From: Halobacillus litoralis
GTDB lineage: Bacteria; Bacillota; Bacilli; Bacillales; Halobacillaceae
Length of the DNA stretch: 64,000 bases
Reading direction: 5' to 3'
NCBI RefSeq assembly: GCF_009856445.1
Contig: NZ_WMFA01000002.1
Span: 434,001 to 498,000, forward strand
The notes below the pieces were generated by a model. It worked only from the letters and a program-made list of their open reading frames with translations. It had not been told where the DNA came from and did not search any database. Position numbers and translations under genes: made by a program. Shown piece after piece: positions 16,899 through 25,727 of this stretch; the first letter of the stretch is position 1, and each line of letters begins with the position of its first letter.

Positions 16899-17567
16899 TT
16901 AGGAGTTCAGGTCCTTTTTACAGAAGTACCAGTCGACACAATCATAATCAGGGTTATCCATCCGTGCTTTGGCGTCTTCCGTCGTTTTTGGAGGAGAGGC
17001 AATGACTTTTTCTCCTTTTTTCCAATCAGCCGGGGTGGATACGCCGTGTTCATCCGTCGTTTTCAGTGCTTCGACAAGGCGTACGATCTCTCCCATGTTC
17101 CGTCCTGTTGTGAGTGGATAATAGATGACAGAACGGACGGTCCCTTTATCATCGATGACAAAGACAGCTCTTGAGGTTTCTGTTCCGTTGCTTTCCGGCA
17201 TAATCATCCCGAACTTTGTCGCGACCTGCTTATCCAAATCAGCAATGACGGGGAAATCAATGGTCGTTTGGAAATTTTCTTCAATGTTCCGGATCCAGGC
17301 AATGTGTGAGGTCACACTGTCGACACTCAAGCCGATCAATTCCGTATCCAGCTCGCGCAGTTGATCATAAACACCCTGGAAGCCCACGAACTCGGTTGTA
17401 CACACGGGTGTGAAATCAGAAGGGTGGGAGAAGAGAACCACCCATTTTCCTTCATAGTCGTTCAATGAGATTTCCCCGTGGGTCGTTTGTGCGGTGAAGG
17501 CTGGTGCTTTTTCACCGATTCTAGGTAAACTGTAGGTTTGTTCCTGTACCTGATTTTCTTGTTCCAT
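16899..17567 (-). CDS. Peroxiredoxin (Prx6/AhpC-TSA family)
   Basis: Thiol peroxidase of 222 residues that reduces peroxides. The thioredoxin fold contains HPSDFTPVCTTE with the peroxidatic Cys56. A long C-terminal arm ends in DYDCVDWYFCKK with Cys210 and Cys216, the arrangement of the Prx6-like and archaeal group, where C-terminal Cys can act as resolving residues. AAAGGAGTG sets the start at 17567; the frame runs on to 17600 without a ribosome site. It is monocistronic and convergent with pbuG. The reductant is unknown; no AhpF is nearby. Confidence 0.92.
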   Translation of the reverse strand: MEQENQVQEQTYSLPRIGEKAPAFTAQTTHGEISLNDYEGKWVVLFSHPSDFTPVCTTEFVGFQGVYDQLRELDTELIGLSVDSVTSHIAWIRNIEENFQTTIDFPVIADLDKQVATKFGMIMPESNGTETSRAVFVIDDKGTVRSVIYYPLTTGRNMGEIVRLVEALKTTDEHGVSTPADWKKGEKVIASPPKTTEDAKARMDNPDYDCVDWYFCKKDLNS

Positions 17568-17821
17568 ACCAACACTCCTTTTAGCGATTTTTAAGTACAC
17601 AGTAGTTTCATAACCGATTTCTCATATACCAAAACGGGTATGTTGGGTAAAATATGTAAATTCAGTGAATGGCTCGTTTGACTTGGTATGGATTTAAAAG
17701 CTGGGGTGATGACTTCCTCAGGGATTCTTCCGGTGTATAACATGAAGGAAGAAGCGATTGTTATTTTATAGTAAGATAAAAGATACATACCATATCTGAT
17801 TGAAAAAAGGGAGGAACCATC

Positions 17822-18403
17822 ATGACAAAGGAAACGGAGACTCGGAATAAAGAGGTGTTACCGCTTGAAGAGAAGGAAGCGTTGCTCAACGTTTTACAAG
17901 CACGCTTTGAAGAGAATGAGGGACGACATGAGGGGATGAAATGGTCGGAAGTCATGGCTAAACTTGAGGAACAACCAGGGAAACTTTGGTCCCTTAACGA
18001 AATGGAAAGAACCGGCGGCGAACCGGACGTCGTCGGTTACGATCAAGAAAAAGACGCTTATATTTTTTATGATTGTTCCAAGGAAAGTCCGAAAGGCCGG
18101 AGAAGTGTGTGTTACGATCGTGCCGCCTTGGAATCCCGCAAGAAATATAAACCTGAAACCAGCGCGATGGATCTCGCTACGTCGATGGGCATCGACCTAT
18201 TGACCGAAGAACAGTACCGAACGCTGCAGGAACTCGGGGAATTCGATTTAAAAACCTCGAGCTGGGTCTCCACGCCTGAGAAGGTCAGAGAACTTGGCGG
18301 GGCGCTTTTCTGCGATCGCCGCTACGATCATGTCTTTTTGTACCACAACGGAGCAGAGTCCTACTATAAGGCGAGAGGCTTCCGGGGTTCATTGCTTGTC
18401 TAA
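17822..18403 (+). CDS. DUF4256 family protein
   Basis: A 193-residue cytoplasmic protein matching DUF4256 in length and motifs: MKWSEVMAKLEEQPGKLWSLNEME, then EPDVVGYD, CSKESPKGRRSVCYDRAAL and the C-terminal ALFCDRRYDHVFLYHNGAESYY. The family is common in Bacilli and has no assigned function. Conserved Cys, Arg and Tyr residues could form an active site, but that is speculation. GGGAGG precedes the ATG. A bidirectional terminator follows, so the gene stands alone. Confidence 0.85.
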   Translation: MTKETETRNKEVLPLEEKEALLNVLQARFEENEGRHEGMKWSEVMAKLEEQPGKLWSLNEMERTGGEPDVVGYDQEKDAYIFYDCSKESPKGRRSVCYDRAALESRKKYKPETSAMDLATSMGIDLLTEEQYRTLQELGEFDLKTSSWVSTPEKVRELGGALFCDRRYDHVFLYHNGAESYYKARGFRGSLLV

Positions 18404-18413
18404 TTGTTTATTG

Positions 18414-18460
18414 AAAAAAGCCAGCCCCTCCGCTGATATAAAGGAGGGGTTGGCTTTTTC
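18414..18460. terminator. Bidirectional terminator
   Basis: AAAAAGCCAGCCCCTCC pairs with GGAGGGGTTGGCTTTTTC (one G-T pair). It serves the DUF4256 gene and the convergent VanW gene. Confidence 0.9.
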
Positions 18461-18475
18461 GATAGGGGGTTTCCG

Positions 18476-19381
18476 TTATTGATACATCTCTTCCGGAAGC
18501 TGCTTGCTCGCATCAGGCACGTCATTCGGTTCAATATTGATCACATCAGAAGAATACACTTTGACAATCATCTGTCCTCCATACACCTTAGACCGGATCA
18601 ATATTGGCTGATTATAAGGGTTTTTAAATGTGAAATCCGGACCATACCAGCTCACCGTCGCATCTCGCCCTTCCGGAACATAAGGGACGCGCTTGCTGTG
18701 TGAATAGCGTTCCATGATCTTCACGCCCGCTTTGTCTACGGAGTTAAACAGAGTGGAAGATAATTGACAGATGCCTCCTCCGATGCCTTCCGACACTTCT
18801 CCTTTGACGATGACCGGTGCTTTCTTATATCCCTTTTCCACCGTCCTTTTTCCTACCACTTTATTGAAGGAAAAAACCTCGCCAGGAAAGACGACATGAC
18901 TGTCCAGGGCCTCTGCAGCCAGTCGGATATTGTGGGAGCGTTCTTGATTATTTTTATTGAAATAGGTCACATACTGGCCGATCTGTTTTGTGCGTATTGT
19001 TGCGAGCAGTTCACTATCGACTCTTGGATGAGCAGGTAGTGTAGGTACGTGGATCGAAGATGGCCCGGTTGCGTGCAGGTAGCGGTGCAACTCTTCGGTA
19101 AATGTACGCACATCCACTTTGGATCCAGGTTTGCCCGGGATGATTTCATCCGCTTGTCCGATCTTCGCAGGAACGGGCTCACGGTTGATTTTATCTTCCA
19201 ATTGTCCGATCAACTGCGCGGTTTTTTCCTGATTGACAAAAGGCTTTCCCAACATCTCATCCTGGAATTCTTTTCGATTCACGGTCATCAATTTTTTCCC
19301 GTCGTGCGTGATGGTTAGATGCTCTTCCTGAATGAACGGTGCAGTGATGAATAAGCAAAGGGATAAGATGGCAATTTTCAT
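18476..19381 (-). CDS. VanW-family exported protein
   Basis: A 301-residue protein with an N-terminal signal segment (residues 1-18) and a C-terminal VanW domain. The domain shows NIRLAAEALDSHVVFPGEVFSFN, the G-G-G-I-C-Q-L-S-S-T-L-F-N block around residue 210, and NPYNQPILI. These are typical of YoaR-like VanW proteins of Bacilli. The family is linked to the cell envelope and named after a glycopeptide-resistance accessory gene, but its biochemical role is unknown and no van genes are nearby, so resistance should not be inferred. AGGAGGAAT on the minus strand precedes the ATG. Confidence 0.87.
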   Translation of the reverse strand: MKIAILSLCLFITAPFIQEEHLTITHDGKKLMTVNRKEFQDEMLGKPFVNQEKTAQLIGQLEDKINREPVPAKIGQADEIIPGKPGSKVDVRTFTEELHRYLHATGPSSIHVPTLPAHPRVDSELLATIRTKQIGQYVTYFNKNNQERSHNIRLAAEALDSHVVFPGEVFSFNKVVGKRTVEKGYKKAPVIVKGEVSEGIGGGICQLSSTLFNSVDKAGVKIMERYSHSKRVPYVPEGRDATVSWYGPDFTFKNPYNQPILIRSKVYGGQMIVKVYSSDVINIEPNDVPDASKQLPEEMYQ

Positions 19382-19509
19382 TCCTGATTCCTCCTGAAGT
19401 TAGTATGAGTAGGAGCGAGAAGAAACATGTGAAAATTGTATCTTTGTGTGAGTGTATGAAACGATTATTTCTTTCAATCGTATGGAAAGGAAGAAAAGGA
19501 GGGATGACC

Positions 19510-19959
19510 TTGAGTGAAGAGTTACTGAATAAAGTCAGACGAATTCTCCTTTACATTGCATTTTTGATGGCTGCCTTTTTCTTTTCCTATATTCTCGCTT
19601 ATCCGCTCGGGTATTCTCCGCTCGGTTATGAAGTCGTGAAAAACCATGACAATACGGTCGTGGTAAAGTCTTTGAATACGTGGGGCATTGCAGAAGAGAG
19701 GATCACCTATCAAGCGCCTGAAGAGGATGAATGGAAAGCGAAAGCGCTGGTCGATCGCATTGAGAGACAACCTATGGAGTACCATCTCTTTTTCACTTCG
19801 ATCATGGTAGCGGTTTTCTGGCTCGGGATGGAGGTCCGGAAAGGTCAATCATTGAAGAAAGTGCTTGTTCTCAGTGGTTTTTATGTTTTTGTATCAGGAT
19901 TATCACTGATCCGCCACTTGCGCGATATTCAAGAAATTTTGGAGGGTACCCTCTATTAG
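19510..19959 (+). CDS. Hypothetical membrane protein
   Basis: I do not recognise this 149-residue protein. It has an N-terminal membrane helix (about 10-35), an extracytoplasmic-looking segment of about 50 residues, and two further hydrophobic stretches in the C-terminal third. GGAGGG at 19498-19503 fits a TTG start at 19510, since the ATG at 19504 abuts the ribosome site; a much longer frame from 19405 has no site. It is divergent from the VanW gene. Confidence 0.6.
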   Translation: MSEELLNKVRRILLYIAFLMAAFFFSYILAYPLGYSPLGYEVVKNHDNTVVVKSLNTWGIAEERITYQAPEEDEWKAKALVDRIERQPMEYHLFFTSIMVAVFWLGMEVRKGQSLKKVLVLSGFYVFVSGLSLIRHLRDIQEILEGTLY

Positions 19960-20105
19960 TCATCGTCAGACGAAAGTGGTCCCCCCAGTCATTCAACCTT
20001 TACATAGGCACTACTGTTCTATCAGGGAATGGGCAAGAAGTTGAAACCTTTCGAGCTCCTTGAACGTAAAAAAAGTCAATGAATACTTGGGGGAGGGAGA
20101 AAAAG

Positions 20106-20183
20106 ATGGGGATTGGCTCGTGGATCATTTTGTTCTTTATCATTTTCATTGCTATCGGTGGATTTAAAAAGATGAAAAAATAA
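20106..20183 (+). CDS. 25-residue hydrophobic peptide
   Basis: ATG 20106 follows GGGGGAGGGAG, a very strong ribosome site, and encodes one hydrophobic helix (IGSWIILFFIIFIAIGG) ending in KKMKK. Such tiny membrane peptides occur widely in Bacilli. Function is unknown. The strong ribosome site and the charge pattern (hydrophobic stretch with Lys end) support it being real. Confidence 0.55.
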   Translation: MGIGSWIILFFIIFIAIGGFKKMKK

Positions 20184-20359
20184 GCGAAGGAACATCCAGG
20201 GAGCATTCCTTCAATGATTTGGCCCTCATCGTGCTTTCCAATCAGAGGGGCTTTTCTGAAGCTTCTCGTTTAATTTTCCAGTAGTGATTTGTTACGAAGG
20301 AATTGGAGAGCAGCCCATGGTCTTCATCTCAGCGGATGAAAGAAGGGAGGATTCTTTTT

Positions 20360-21004
20360 TTGGTCGACGAACGTTTGCGCAAAGCATTGCTCATCGTGCT
20401 TCCGATTTTGATAGTGGTGACACTGATGGGTGTTGGTTTGTCAGGGATGTATTTCAAAGATGATGTGGAAGTAGGGAATATCTTTCTATTGATTAGCTTG
20501 ATAGGAGCGGCTCTTTTAACTTTTTTATCCTTGCTCTTCAGGAAAAAAGCAAAAGGGGTGACAGGAATCGTGCTGGTTTTTGTTCTTGCGGTTCCTGTTT
20601 TATTTTATTTTGTAAACAAGCCGACGACGACATCATTTGGTGCAGCGCTCCCGGATGAAATAATCTCAGCAGAAGTCATTTCGGAAATGAAGATCTATAG
20701 TGAAAGGGGGCGGCCGTTCAAATCCGTCACGTTGGAAAACCCAGATGAGAGGAAGAGAATTTTACAAAAGCCCTCGACTATGACACTGGTGACCACAGAT
20801 GAAGGTCTCTCCCAACACCTCTATTCCATTTGGATTCAGGGGGATTCTTATGAAGACGAGGTTCAGATCATTGTCGGACAAGAGGCTATTCGTATTTTGG
20901 GGAATATCGACGGTGAGGATGTGGGCGGTGAGTATGAAATAGAAGGCGGGAATAGGCTATTGCAAGTGATCGAAAATGGAGAGTTAGACTGGAAGGAAGG
21001 TTGA
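20360..21004 (+). CDS. Hypothetical protein with three N-terminal membrane helices
   Basis: An unrecognised 214-residue protein. Three hydrophobic segments fill residues 8-110 and a soluble C-terminal domain of about 100 residues follows, rich in Glu and Asp and ending in LDWKEG. AGGGAGG at 20345-20350 fits a TTG start at 20360; the frame extends to 20303 with an ATG at 20336, which is too close to the ribosome site to use it. The soluble part has a repeated turn pattern (GNIDGEDVGGEYEIEGG) but no known motif. A hairpin follows the stop. Confidence 0.6.
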   Translation: MVDERLRKALLIVLPILIVVTLMGVGLSGMYFKDDVEVGNIFLLISLIGAALLTFLSLLFRKKAKGVTGIVLVFVLAVPVLFYFVNKPTTTSFGAALPDEIISAEVISEMKIYSERGRPFKSVTLENPDERKRILQKPSTMTLVTTDEGLSQHLYSIWIQGDSYEDEVQIIVGQEAIRILGNIDGEDVGGEYEIEGGNRLLQVIENGELDWKEG

Positions 21005-21045
21005 AGTGAAGGGCTTTCAGCAAAGAGCATAGGCTATAAGCAAAG

Positions 21046-21073
21046 AAACGCTCCACGTGATGGTGGAGCGTTT
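21046..21073. terminator. Hairpin between convergent genes
   Basis: AAACGCTCCAC and GTGGAGCGTTT form a perfect 11-bp stem. T-runs are short on both sides, so its strength is uncertain. Confidence 0.6.
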
Positions 21074-21087
21074 GTATGTGGCGGTTG

Positions 21088-21822
21088 TTATTCCTGGTAT
21101 TCTTCCATCGCTTCCTGAATGGCTTCAACATAGGCTTTAAAGTCTTCCGTCTCATTAGATGTTTCTTTCCTTGAGGAGTAACTGATATCTCCGTCCTTAT
21201 AAAACGCCTTCCTTTGCGCACGCGTTATCTCAAGCTGTACGCCTTTCTCTGTCCTGGTCTTGTTGACGTAGTTGTCGGGGTGGTCACCGTCCAGGTGTTC
21301 AGGAGCTATTTCAACGGAAAAACCCTTTTCCTCTAAATGACGCTCTACGATTTTCATCAACTTTTGATCCCGGCCACCGATGAGAGTCATGGGTTCATCA
21401 CCACCTGCCCCATGAATGGAAATGTGATAATCGGCCTTCCCAACCATTTCCAGTGCTCGGGGTTCATCAAAGTTTGTGGAAGTAATATGTAAGTTCCTGA
21501 AATTATGAGACGCTAACCTTCCTTTGAATGCGTAATAGGGATAATCATCTCCGGCAATCGCCTCGGCAAGGGAAGAGGTCGTTTCTTCAATCCCACCGCC
21601 GTGGATGGCGCTGACCAGCCATTGTTGATTACCTAAGGAACTCGTGGCAATGCCCCAGTCTTCCCCTTCATTATAGACTTCCTTCAATTCTTCAAATGAA
21701 CAGAACCGATCCCCGGAACAGTCGTCTTCCGTCATTTTTGATTTCTCTTCTTTTCCCTCATTTAAGAACCATAGCACCGCTGCAATCGAAACAGCCACGG
21801 CCAGGGCGAGTTTCAGCTTCAT
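21088..21822 (-). CDS. Poly-gamma-glutamate hydrolase family protein, exported
   Basis: A 244-residue protein of the phage-type poly-gamma-glutamate hydrolase family (also known as DUF867/YmaC-like). Family motifs are AIHGGGIEETTSSLAEAIAG, where the His and Glu are predicted zinc ligands, and ISIHGAGGDEP with a second conserved His. Residues 1-20 form a hydrophobic signal or anchor, so it acts outside the membrane. GAAGGAAGAGGTG places the start at 21822; the frame runs to 21954 without a ribosome site. Such enzymes can cut poly-gamma-glutamate capsule or phage-barrier polymer. No pgs/cap genes are in view. Confidence 0.85.
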   Translation of the reverse strand: MKLKLALAVAVSIAAVLWFLNEGKEEKSKMTEDDCSGDRFCSFEELKEVYNEGEDWGIATSSLGNQQWLVSAIHGGGIEETTSSLAEAIAGDDYPYYAFKGRLASHNFRNLHITSTNFDEPRALEMVGKADYHISIHGAGGDEPMTLIGGRDQKLMKIVERHLEEKGFSVEIAPEHLDGDHPDNYVNKTRTEKGVQLEITRAQRKAFYKDGDISYSSRKETSNETEDFKAYVEAIQEAMEEYQE

Positions 21823-22102
21823 CTCTACACCTCTTCCTTCTAAAGGTACTCTATCAATGATGAAGGCATATGGATAACAATATGCTTCATAAAGAAAGGA
21901 AATGAAGGGGAATTTTATTGGGTGGGTAAGTAAGACAGACAGGTTACGGGTCAAACAAAGGCCTGGCTAGATCTGCTTGTTAGGGAAAGCATCATAAACG
22001 CATGGAGCATGTGGCACGATAGAAGAGGAGAGAAAGTTACAAATTCTTACTGCTCTGCTACTATGAATGTAGTCAAGATTTTTAGGAGGCCTGTACATAA
22101 AG

Positions 22103-23599
22103 ATGTCTACATCAAAGAGAATGCAGCTGGTCATTCCTTTTCTTACCGTTCTTATGATGTTGTTTTTCCATTCAGCGGAACAGGAAAAGGAGGTCTCGGA
22201 AGGGGAGACGACATTGAAAGAAAAAATCGATCATGTGTTAGAGAATGAAGTTCTTCATGGGGCGGTGGCTGGAGTGAGCATTCGCCATGCCGAGTCAGGC
22301 GAGGTGGTTTATGAGAAAAACGCGCATTTGCGTCTGACGCCCGCCTCGAATACAAAATTGTTTACAGGAGCTGCCGCCTTGGAAACGCTCGGACCTGCGT
22401 ACACGTTTACTACAGAATTGTGGACGGATGGGGAAATCGAGGATGGCCGGTTGAATGGAAACCTGTACTTGAAAGGAAAAGGGGATCCGACCCTATTGGA
22501 GAAAGACTTGAGGGCTATGGTTTCTTTTTTGCAGGAAAAGGGAGTCCGGGAAATTACAGGAGACGTTCTGGTGGATGATACGTGGTATGACAACATCCGT
22601 TTATCTGATGGCATTCAATGGTCAGAGGAAAGTGAATACTACGCGGCTCAGGTGTCTGCTCTGACTGTGTCCCCGGATGATGATTATGATGCAGGGACCG
22701 TGTTGATCACCGTCTCCCCTGCAAACAAAGAAGGACAGCCGGCGAACGTCAAAGTCACCCCGGATAATGAATATGTAAAGATCGTGAACAGGACAACGAC
22801 CGGAAAGACAGAAACAGAAGAGGAATTAATGATTGAGAGAGATCACGGGACCAACACCATCATCATTGAGGGAGCGATGGACATCGATGATCCTGTTTCT
22901 AATTCCTGGATTGCCGTTTTTGAACCGACAGGGCTCGTGGATGAACTTTTTCATCAATCGTTAGTGAAAGAAGGCATACGGGTAAAGGGTTCTTCCACTA
23001 AAATAGCAGAAACGCCTGAACACGCCACGCGCTTGTATGAGCATGCGTCCATGCCTCTAAAAGAGTTGTTTATTCCGTTCATGAAATTGAGCAACAACGG
23101 TCATGCGGAAGTATTAGTGAAGGAAATGGGCAGAGTCGTCCATGGTGAAGGGAGTTGGGAAAAGGGACTGGATGTGGTTGAAGCGGAAATGCGTCGTTTA
23201 GGGGTGAACATGGATACCGTACAGCTGAATGATGGATCAGGAATGTCTGCGACCAATTTCATTCCCGCGCATGAAATCTCCCAGCTGCTCTTCCAGGTTC
23301 AACAAAGAGAGTGGTTCTCTGTATTCCGACATTCGCTGCCTGTGGCCGGGAATGAAGAGAGATTTGAAGGAGGCACCTTGCGTGAGAGAATGCAGGAAAC
23401 CGGGGCGGAAGGGAATGTCCGTGCGAAAACAGGGACGTTGACAGGTGTTTCTTCCCTTTCCGGGTATGTCACTACAAAGGATGGGGAGCCTTTGATTTTT
23501 GCGATGGTGTTCAATCATTTCTTGGCGGAAGATGTGGACGAGATCGAAGACCAATTAGCAATCATCCTTTCGGAGCATGTGCTGTCAGTGAAAGAATAA
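22103..23599 (+). CDS. dacC: D-alanyl-D-alanine carboxypeptidase/endopeptidase (PBP4-type, S13)
   Basis: Penicillin-binding protein of class C (S13 family), 498 residues, that trims pentapeptide stems or cuts cross-links of peptidoglycan outside the membrane. The three signature motifs are present: SNTK (Ser82, Lys85), SNN (330-332) and KTG (442-444). Between the first two lies the large insertion typical of PBP4/DacB. An N-terminal hydrophobic segment (about residues 8-24) serves as signal or anchor. AGGAGGCC lies upstream. It is transcribed alone or with the antiporter gene, which begins 98 bp downstream after a weak hairpin. Confidence 0.93.
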   Translation: MSTSKRMQLVIPFLTVLMMLFFHSAEQEKEVSEGETTLKEKIDHVLENEVLHGAVAGVSIRHAESGEVVYEKNAHLRLTPASNTKLFTGAAALETLGPAYTFTTELWTDGEIEDGRLNGNLYLKGKGDPTLLEKDLRAMVSFLQEKGVREITGDVLVDDTWYDNIRLSDGIQWSEESEYYAAQVSALTVSPDDDYDAGTVLITVSPANKEGQPANVKVTPDNEYVKIVNRTTTGKTETEEELMIERDHGTNTIIIEGAMDIDDPVSNSWIAVFEPTGLVDELFHQSLVKEGIRVKGSSTKIAETPEHATRLYEHASMPLKELFIPFMKLSNNGHAEVLVKEMGRVVHGEGSWEKGLDVVEAEMRRLGVNMDTVQLNDGSGMSATNFIPAHEISQLLFQVQQREWFSVFRHSLPVAGNEERFEGGTLRERMQETGAEGNVRAKTGTLTGVSSLSGYVTTKDGEPLIFAMVFNHFLAEDVDEIEDQLAIILSEHVLSVKE

Positions 23600-23696
23600 C
23601 AAAGCGCCGGCATTCCTTACGCCCGTTTTTTATGGGTAAGGGCCGGTTAAGAAGGGAAAGACTAACTGTAGCTCATTTCTTACCGGGAGGTTTCTC

Positions 23697-24908
23697 ATGC
23701 ACGGATTTCATGATGTTTTTATTCAAATTCTACTGTTACTCGCCATCTCTGTCACCGTTATCGCTATCGCCAAGCTTTTGAAAGAACCGGACTCGATCGC
23801 TCTTGTTCTGGTTGGCCTCGTGCTCGGGTTGACGCAGCTCCCGTTCATTGAGGAAGCGGAAAGCTATATTACACAATCGGAAGTGTTCCAAGCGACCGTC
23901 ATTTCACTGTTTCTTCCGATCCTGCTTGGGGATGCGACACTGAAGCTTCCTTTTCACCATCTATTTTCACAAAAGAAAACGGTCATGGGACTCGCCTTTT
24001 TGGGGACGTTCATATCCTCGCTCACGATCGGGGCCGCGGCTTATTTCTTATTGGACCTGCCCCTTGCGGTCGCCTTTACATTTGCTGCACTGATGAGTGC
24101 GACCGATCCGATCAGCGTGCTTTCCATTTTCAAGTCTCTTGGAGTGAAACAAAAAATGTCGACGGTTATGGAAGGCGAGTCACTATTCAATGATGGCATA
24201 GCCGTCGTACTCTTCAAAATCGCCAGCATCTACCTGCTCACCTACATTGAAATGGGCTGGGCGGGGCTCGGCAGCGGGGTATACATGTTCTTGAAATTCG
24301 CGGTCGGTGGTGCTGTTATCGGTCTGATCTTGGGTTATGTGTTTTCTCAAGTCATCCGTGTCTTTGATGATTACCCGTTGGAAGTTGCCTTCAGTGCTCT
24401 GCTGTTTTTCGGAAGTTATTTTATTGCTGAGCATTTCCATACATCAGGGGTCATCGCTGTTGTCGTCGGTGGATTCGTCTTCGGCGATTACGGCGCAAAG
24501 ATTGGGATGTCAGAAGAAACGAAAACAAACTTGAATACTTTCTGGGACAGTATCACTTTGCTTGCGAATGCCTTGATCTTCCTGATGGTCGGCCTTGAGA
24601 TACGGAACATCGATCTTGCCGGCAACTGGGGATATATCGTGGGAGCGATTGCCATTGTACTGGTGGGACGTACCATCGCCGTGTACATCGGGACAGGATG
24701 GATCAAAGAACTGTCTTCGAAAGAAAGAATTCTCATCAACTGGGGTGGCTTGAGAGGGAGTCTCTCCATCGCTCTCGCTTTAAGTCTGCCTATGGATTTT
24801 GACGGACGCGAACAAGTGCTGTTGCTCACCTTCTCCGTCGTCCTTTTCTCATTGATCGTCCAGGGACTGACCCTGAAACCCGTCATCAAAAAACTCGGCC
24901 TTGCTTAG
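23697..24908 (+). CDS. Na+(or K+)/H+ antiporter, CPA1/NhaP type
   Basis: Membrane antiporter of 403 residues with about 12 helices that exports Na+ (or K+/Li+) against protons. Characteristic motifs are FAALMSATDPISVLSIFK and EGESLFNDGIAVVLF, where the paired Asp residues of the ion site lie, and NWGGLRGSLSIALALSLP near the end. It lacks the large cytoplasmic C-terminal domain of longer CPA1 members. GGGAGG precedes the ATG. In a halophile it is expected to contribute to Na+ and pH homeostasis. The ion cannot be assigned from sequence alone. Confidence 0.92.
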   Translation: MHGFHDVFIQILLLLAISVTVIAIAKLLKEPDSIALVLVGLVLGLTQLPFIEEAESYITQSEVFQATVISLFLPILLGDATLKLPFHHLFSQKKTVMGLAFLGTFISSLTIGAAAYFLLDLPLAVAFTFAALMSATDPISVLSIFKSLGVKQKMSTVMEGESLFNDGIAVVLFKIASIYLLTYIEMGWAGLGSGVYMFLKFAVGGAVIGLILGYVFSQVIRVFDDYPLEVAFSALLFFGSYFIAEHFHTSGVIAVVVGGFVFGDYGAKIGMSEETKTNLNTFWDSITLLANALIFLMVGLEIRNIDLAGNWGYIVGAIAIVLVGRTIAVYIGTGWIKELSSKERILINWGGLRGSLSIALALSLPMDFDGREQVLLLTFSVVLFSLIVQGLTLKPVIKKLGLA

Positions 24909-24944
24909 CATCCAAATTTTGGTGTACCAGGTCATACAGATAAT

Positions 24945-24988
24945 GGAAAAAAGCCTCCTTCGACGAATCGTCGAAGGAGGCTTTTTTT
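24945..24988. terminator. Bidirectional terminator between antiporter and sirtuin genes
   Basis: AAAAAAGCCTCCTTCGACG and its perfect complement flank a 3-bp loop, with A- and T-runs on either side. Confidence 0.93.
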
Positions 24989-25712
24989 ACATTTTTTCTT
25001 TGATTTTTGAGAGTGCTTTTGATAAATCTTCATGGAGGACATAGTCAAAAAGACGGTCCTTTTCTGTTGGTTCATTGTTGATGAGCACGGTCGTCGTGTT
25101 TTCCTGTTCATAGGCAAGATACGGCAGCAGGTTGAATGGCGTCACGAAAAGCGATGTGCCCATGACGAGCAAAAGGTCCGCTTTCTCGATGATCGCCTCA
25201 GCCTCATCATGAGCCGTGATCATGTCGCCAAACAGAAGGACATCCGGTTTCAAAACCGTGCCGCAGTCCTTGCATACCGGTACAGCTTCTCTCATGATAT
25301 CATCCAAAGAATAGGAGCGGCTGCAGTCCGGACAGCTCGACCGGTTCAATGTCCCATGATATTCAAGGACACGGGAGCTGCCGGCGAGCGAATGAAGCCC
25401 ATCGACGTTTTGCGTAATGACGGATACTTCCCGTTCATCAGTTTCCAGTTCCTTGATGAAGTGATGGACAAGGTTCGGCTTGTAGTTTTTCAACAGTTTC
25501 ATCCGGAAGATCGCTTTATATTTTTTCCAGAAGTCTTCAGGATCATGGAAAAAGTAATCCGTGGACATGTAAAACTCGCGATCATGATTTTCTGTCCATA
25601 ATCCTTCACTTGAACGGAAATCAGGGATACCGCTTGCGGTCGATACCCCGGCACCCGTGAGAACGGCGATCTGTTCTGCAGATTTTATATGGAGAGCAAT
25701 GGTTTCATGCAT
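24987..25712 (-). CDS. cobB: Sir2-family NAD-dependent protein deacylase
   Basis: Cytoplasmic sirtuin of 241 residues that removes acyl groups from lysines using NAD+. Seen motifs are GAGVSTASGIPDFRS (NAD site), TQNVDGLH with the catalytic His in YHGTL, and the zinc pairs CPDC and CKDC. The C-terminal GTSLFVTPFN segment closes the NAD pocket. It lies 15 bp downstream of the nitroreductase gene on the same strand, so the two are probably cotranscribed. The Bacillus counterpart is SrtN, involved in acetyl-CoA synthetase control; that target is an inference. Confidence 0.93.
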   Translation of the reverse strand: MHETIALHIKSAEQIAVLTGAGVSTASGIPDFRSSEGLWTENHDREFYMSTDYFFHDPEDFWKKYKAIFRMKLLKNYKPNLVHHFIKELETDEREVSVITQNVDGLHSLAGSSRVLEYHGTLNRSSCPDCSRSYSLDDIMREAVPVCKDCGTVLKPDVLLFGDMITAHDEAEAIIEKADLLLVMGTSLFVTPFNLLPYLAYEQENTTTVLINNEPTEKDRLFDYVLHEDLSKALSKIKEKM

Positions 25713-25727
25713 AGACGAAAGCTCCTC

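Noticed and set aside
18476-19381. Glycopeptide resistance locus
   Set aside because: VanW-domain proteins are common in Bacilli and there are no vanHAX-type genes nearby.
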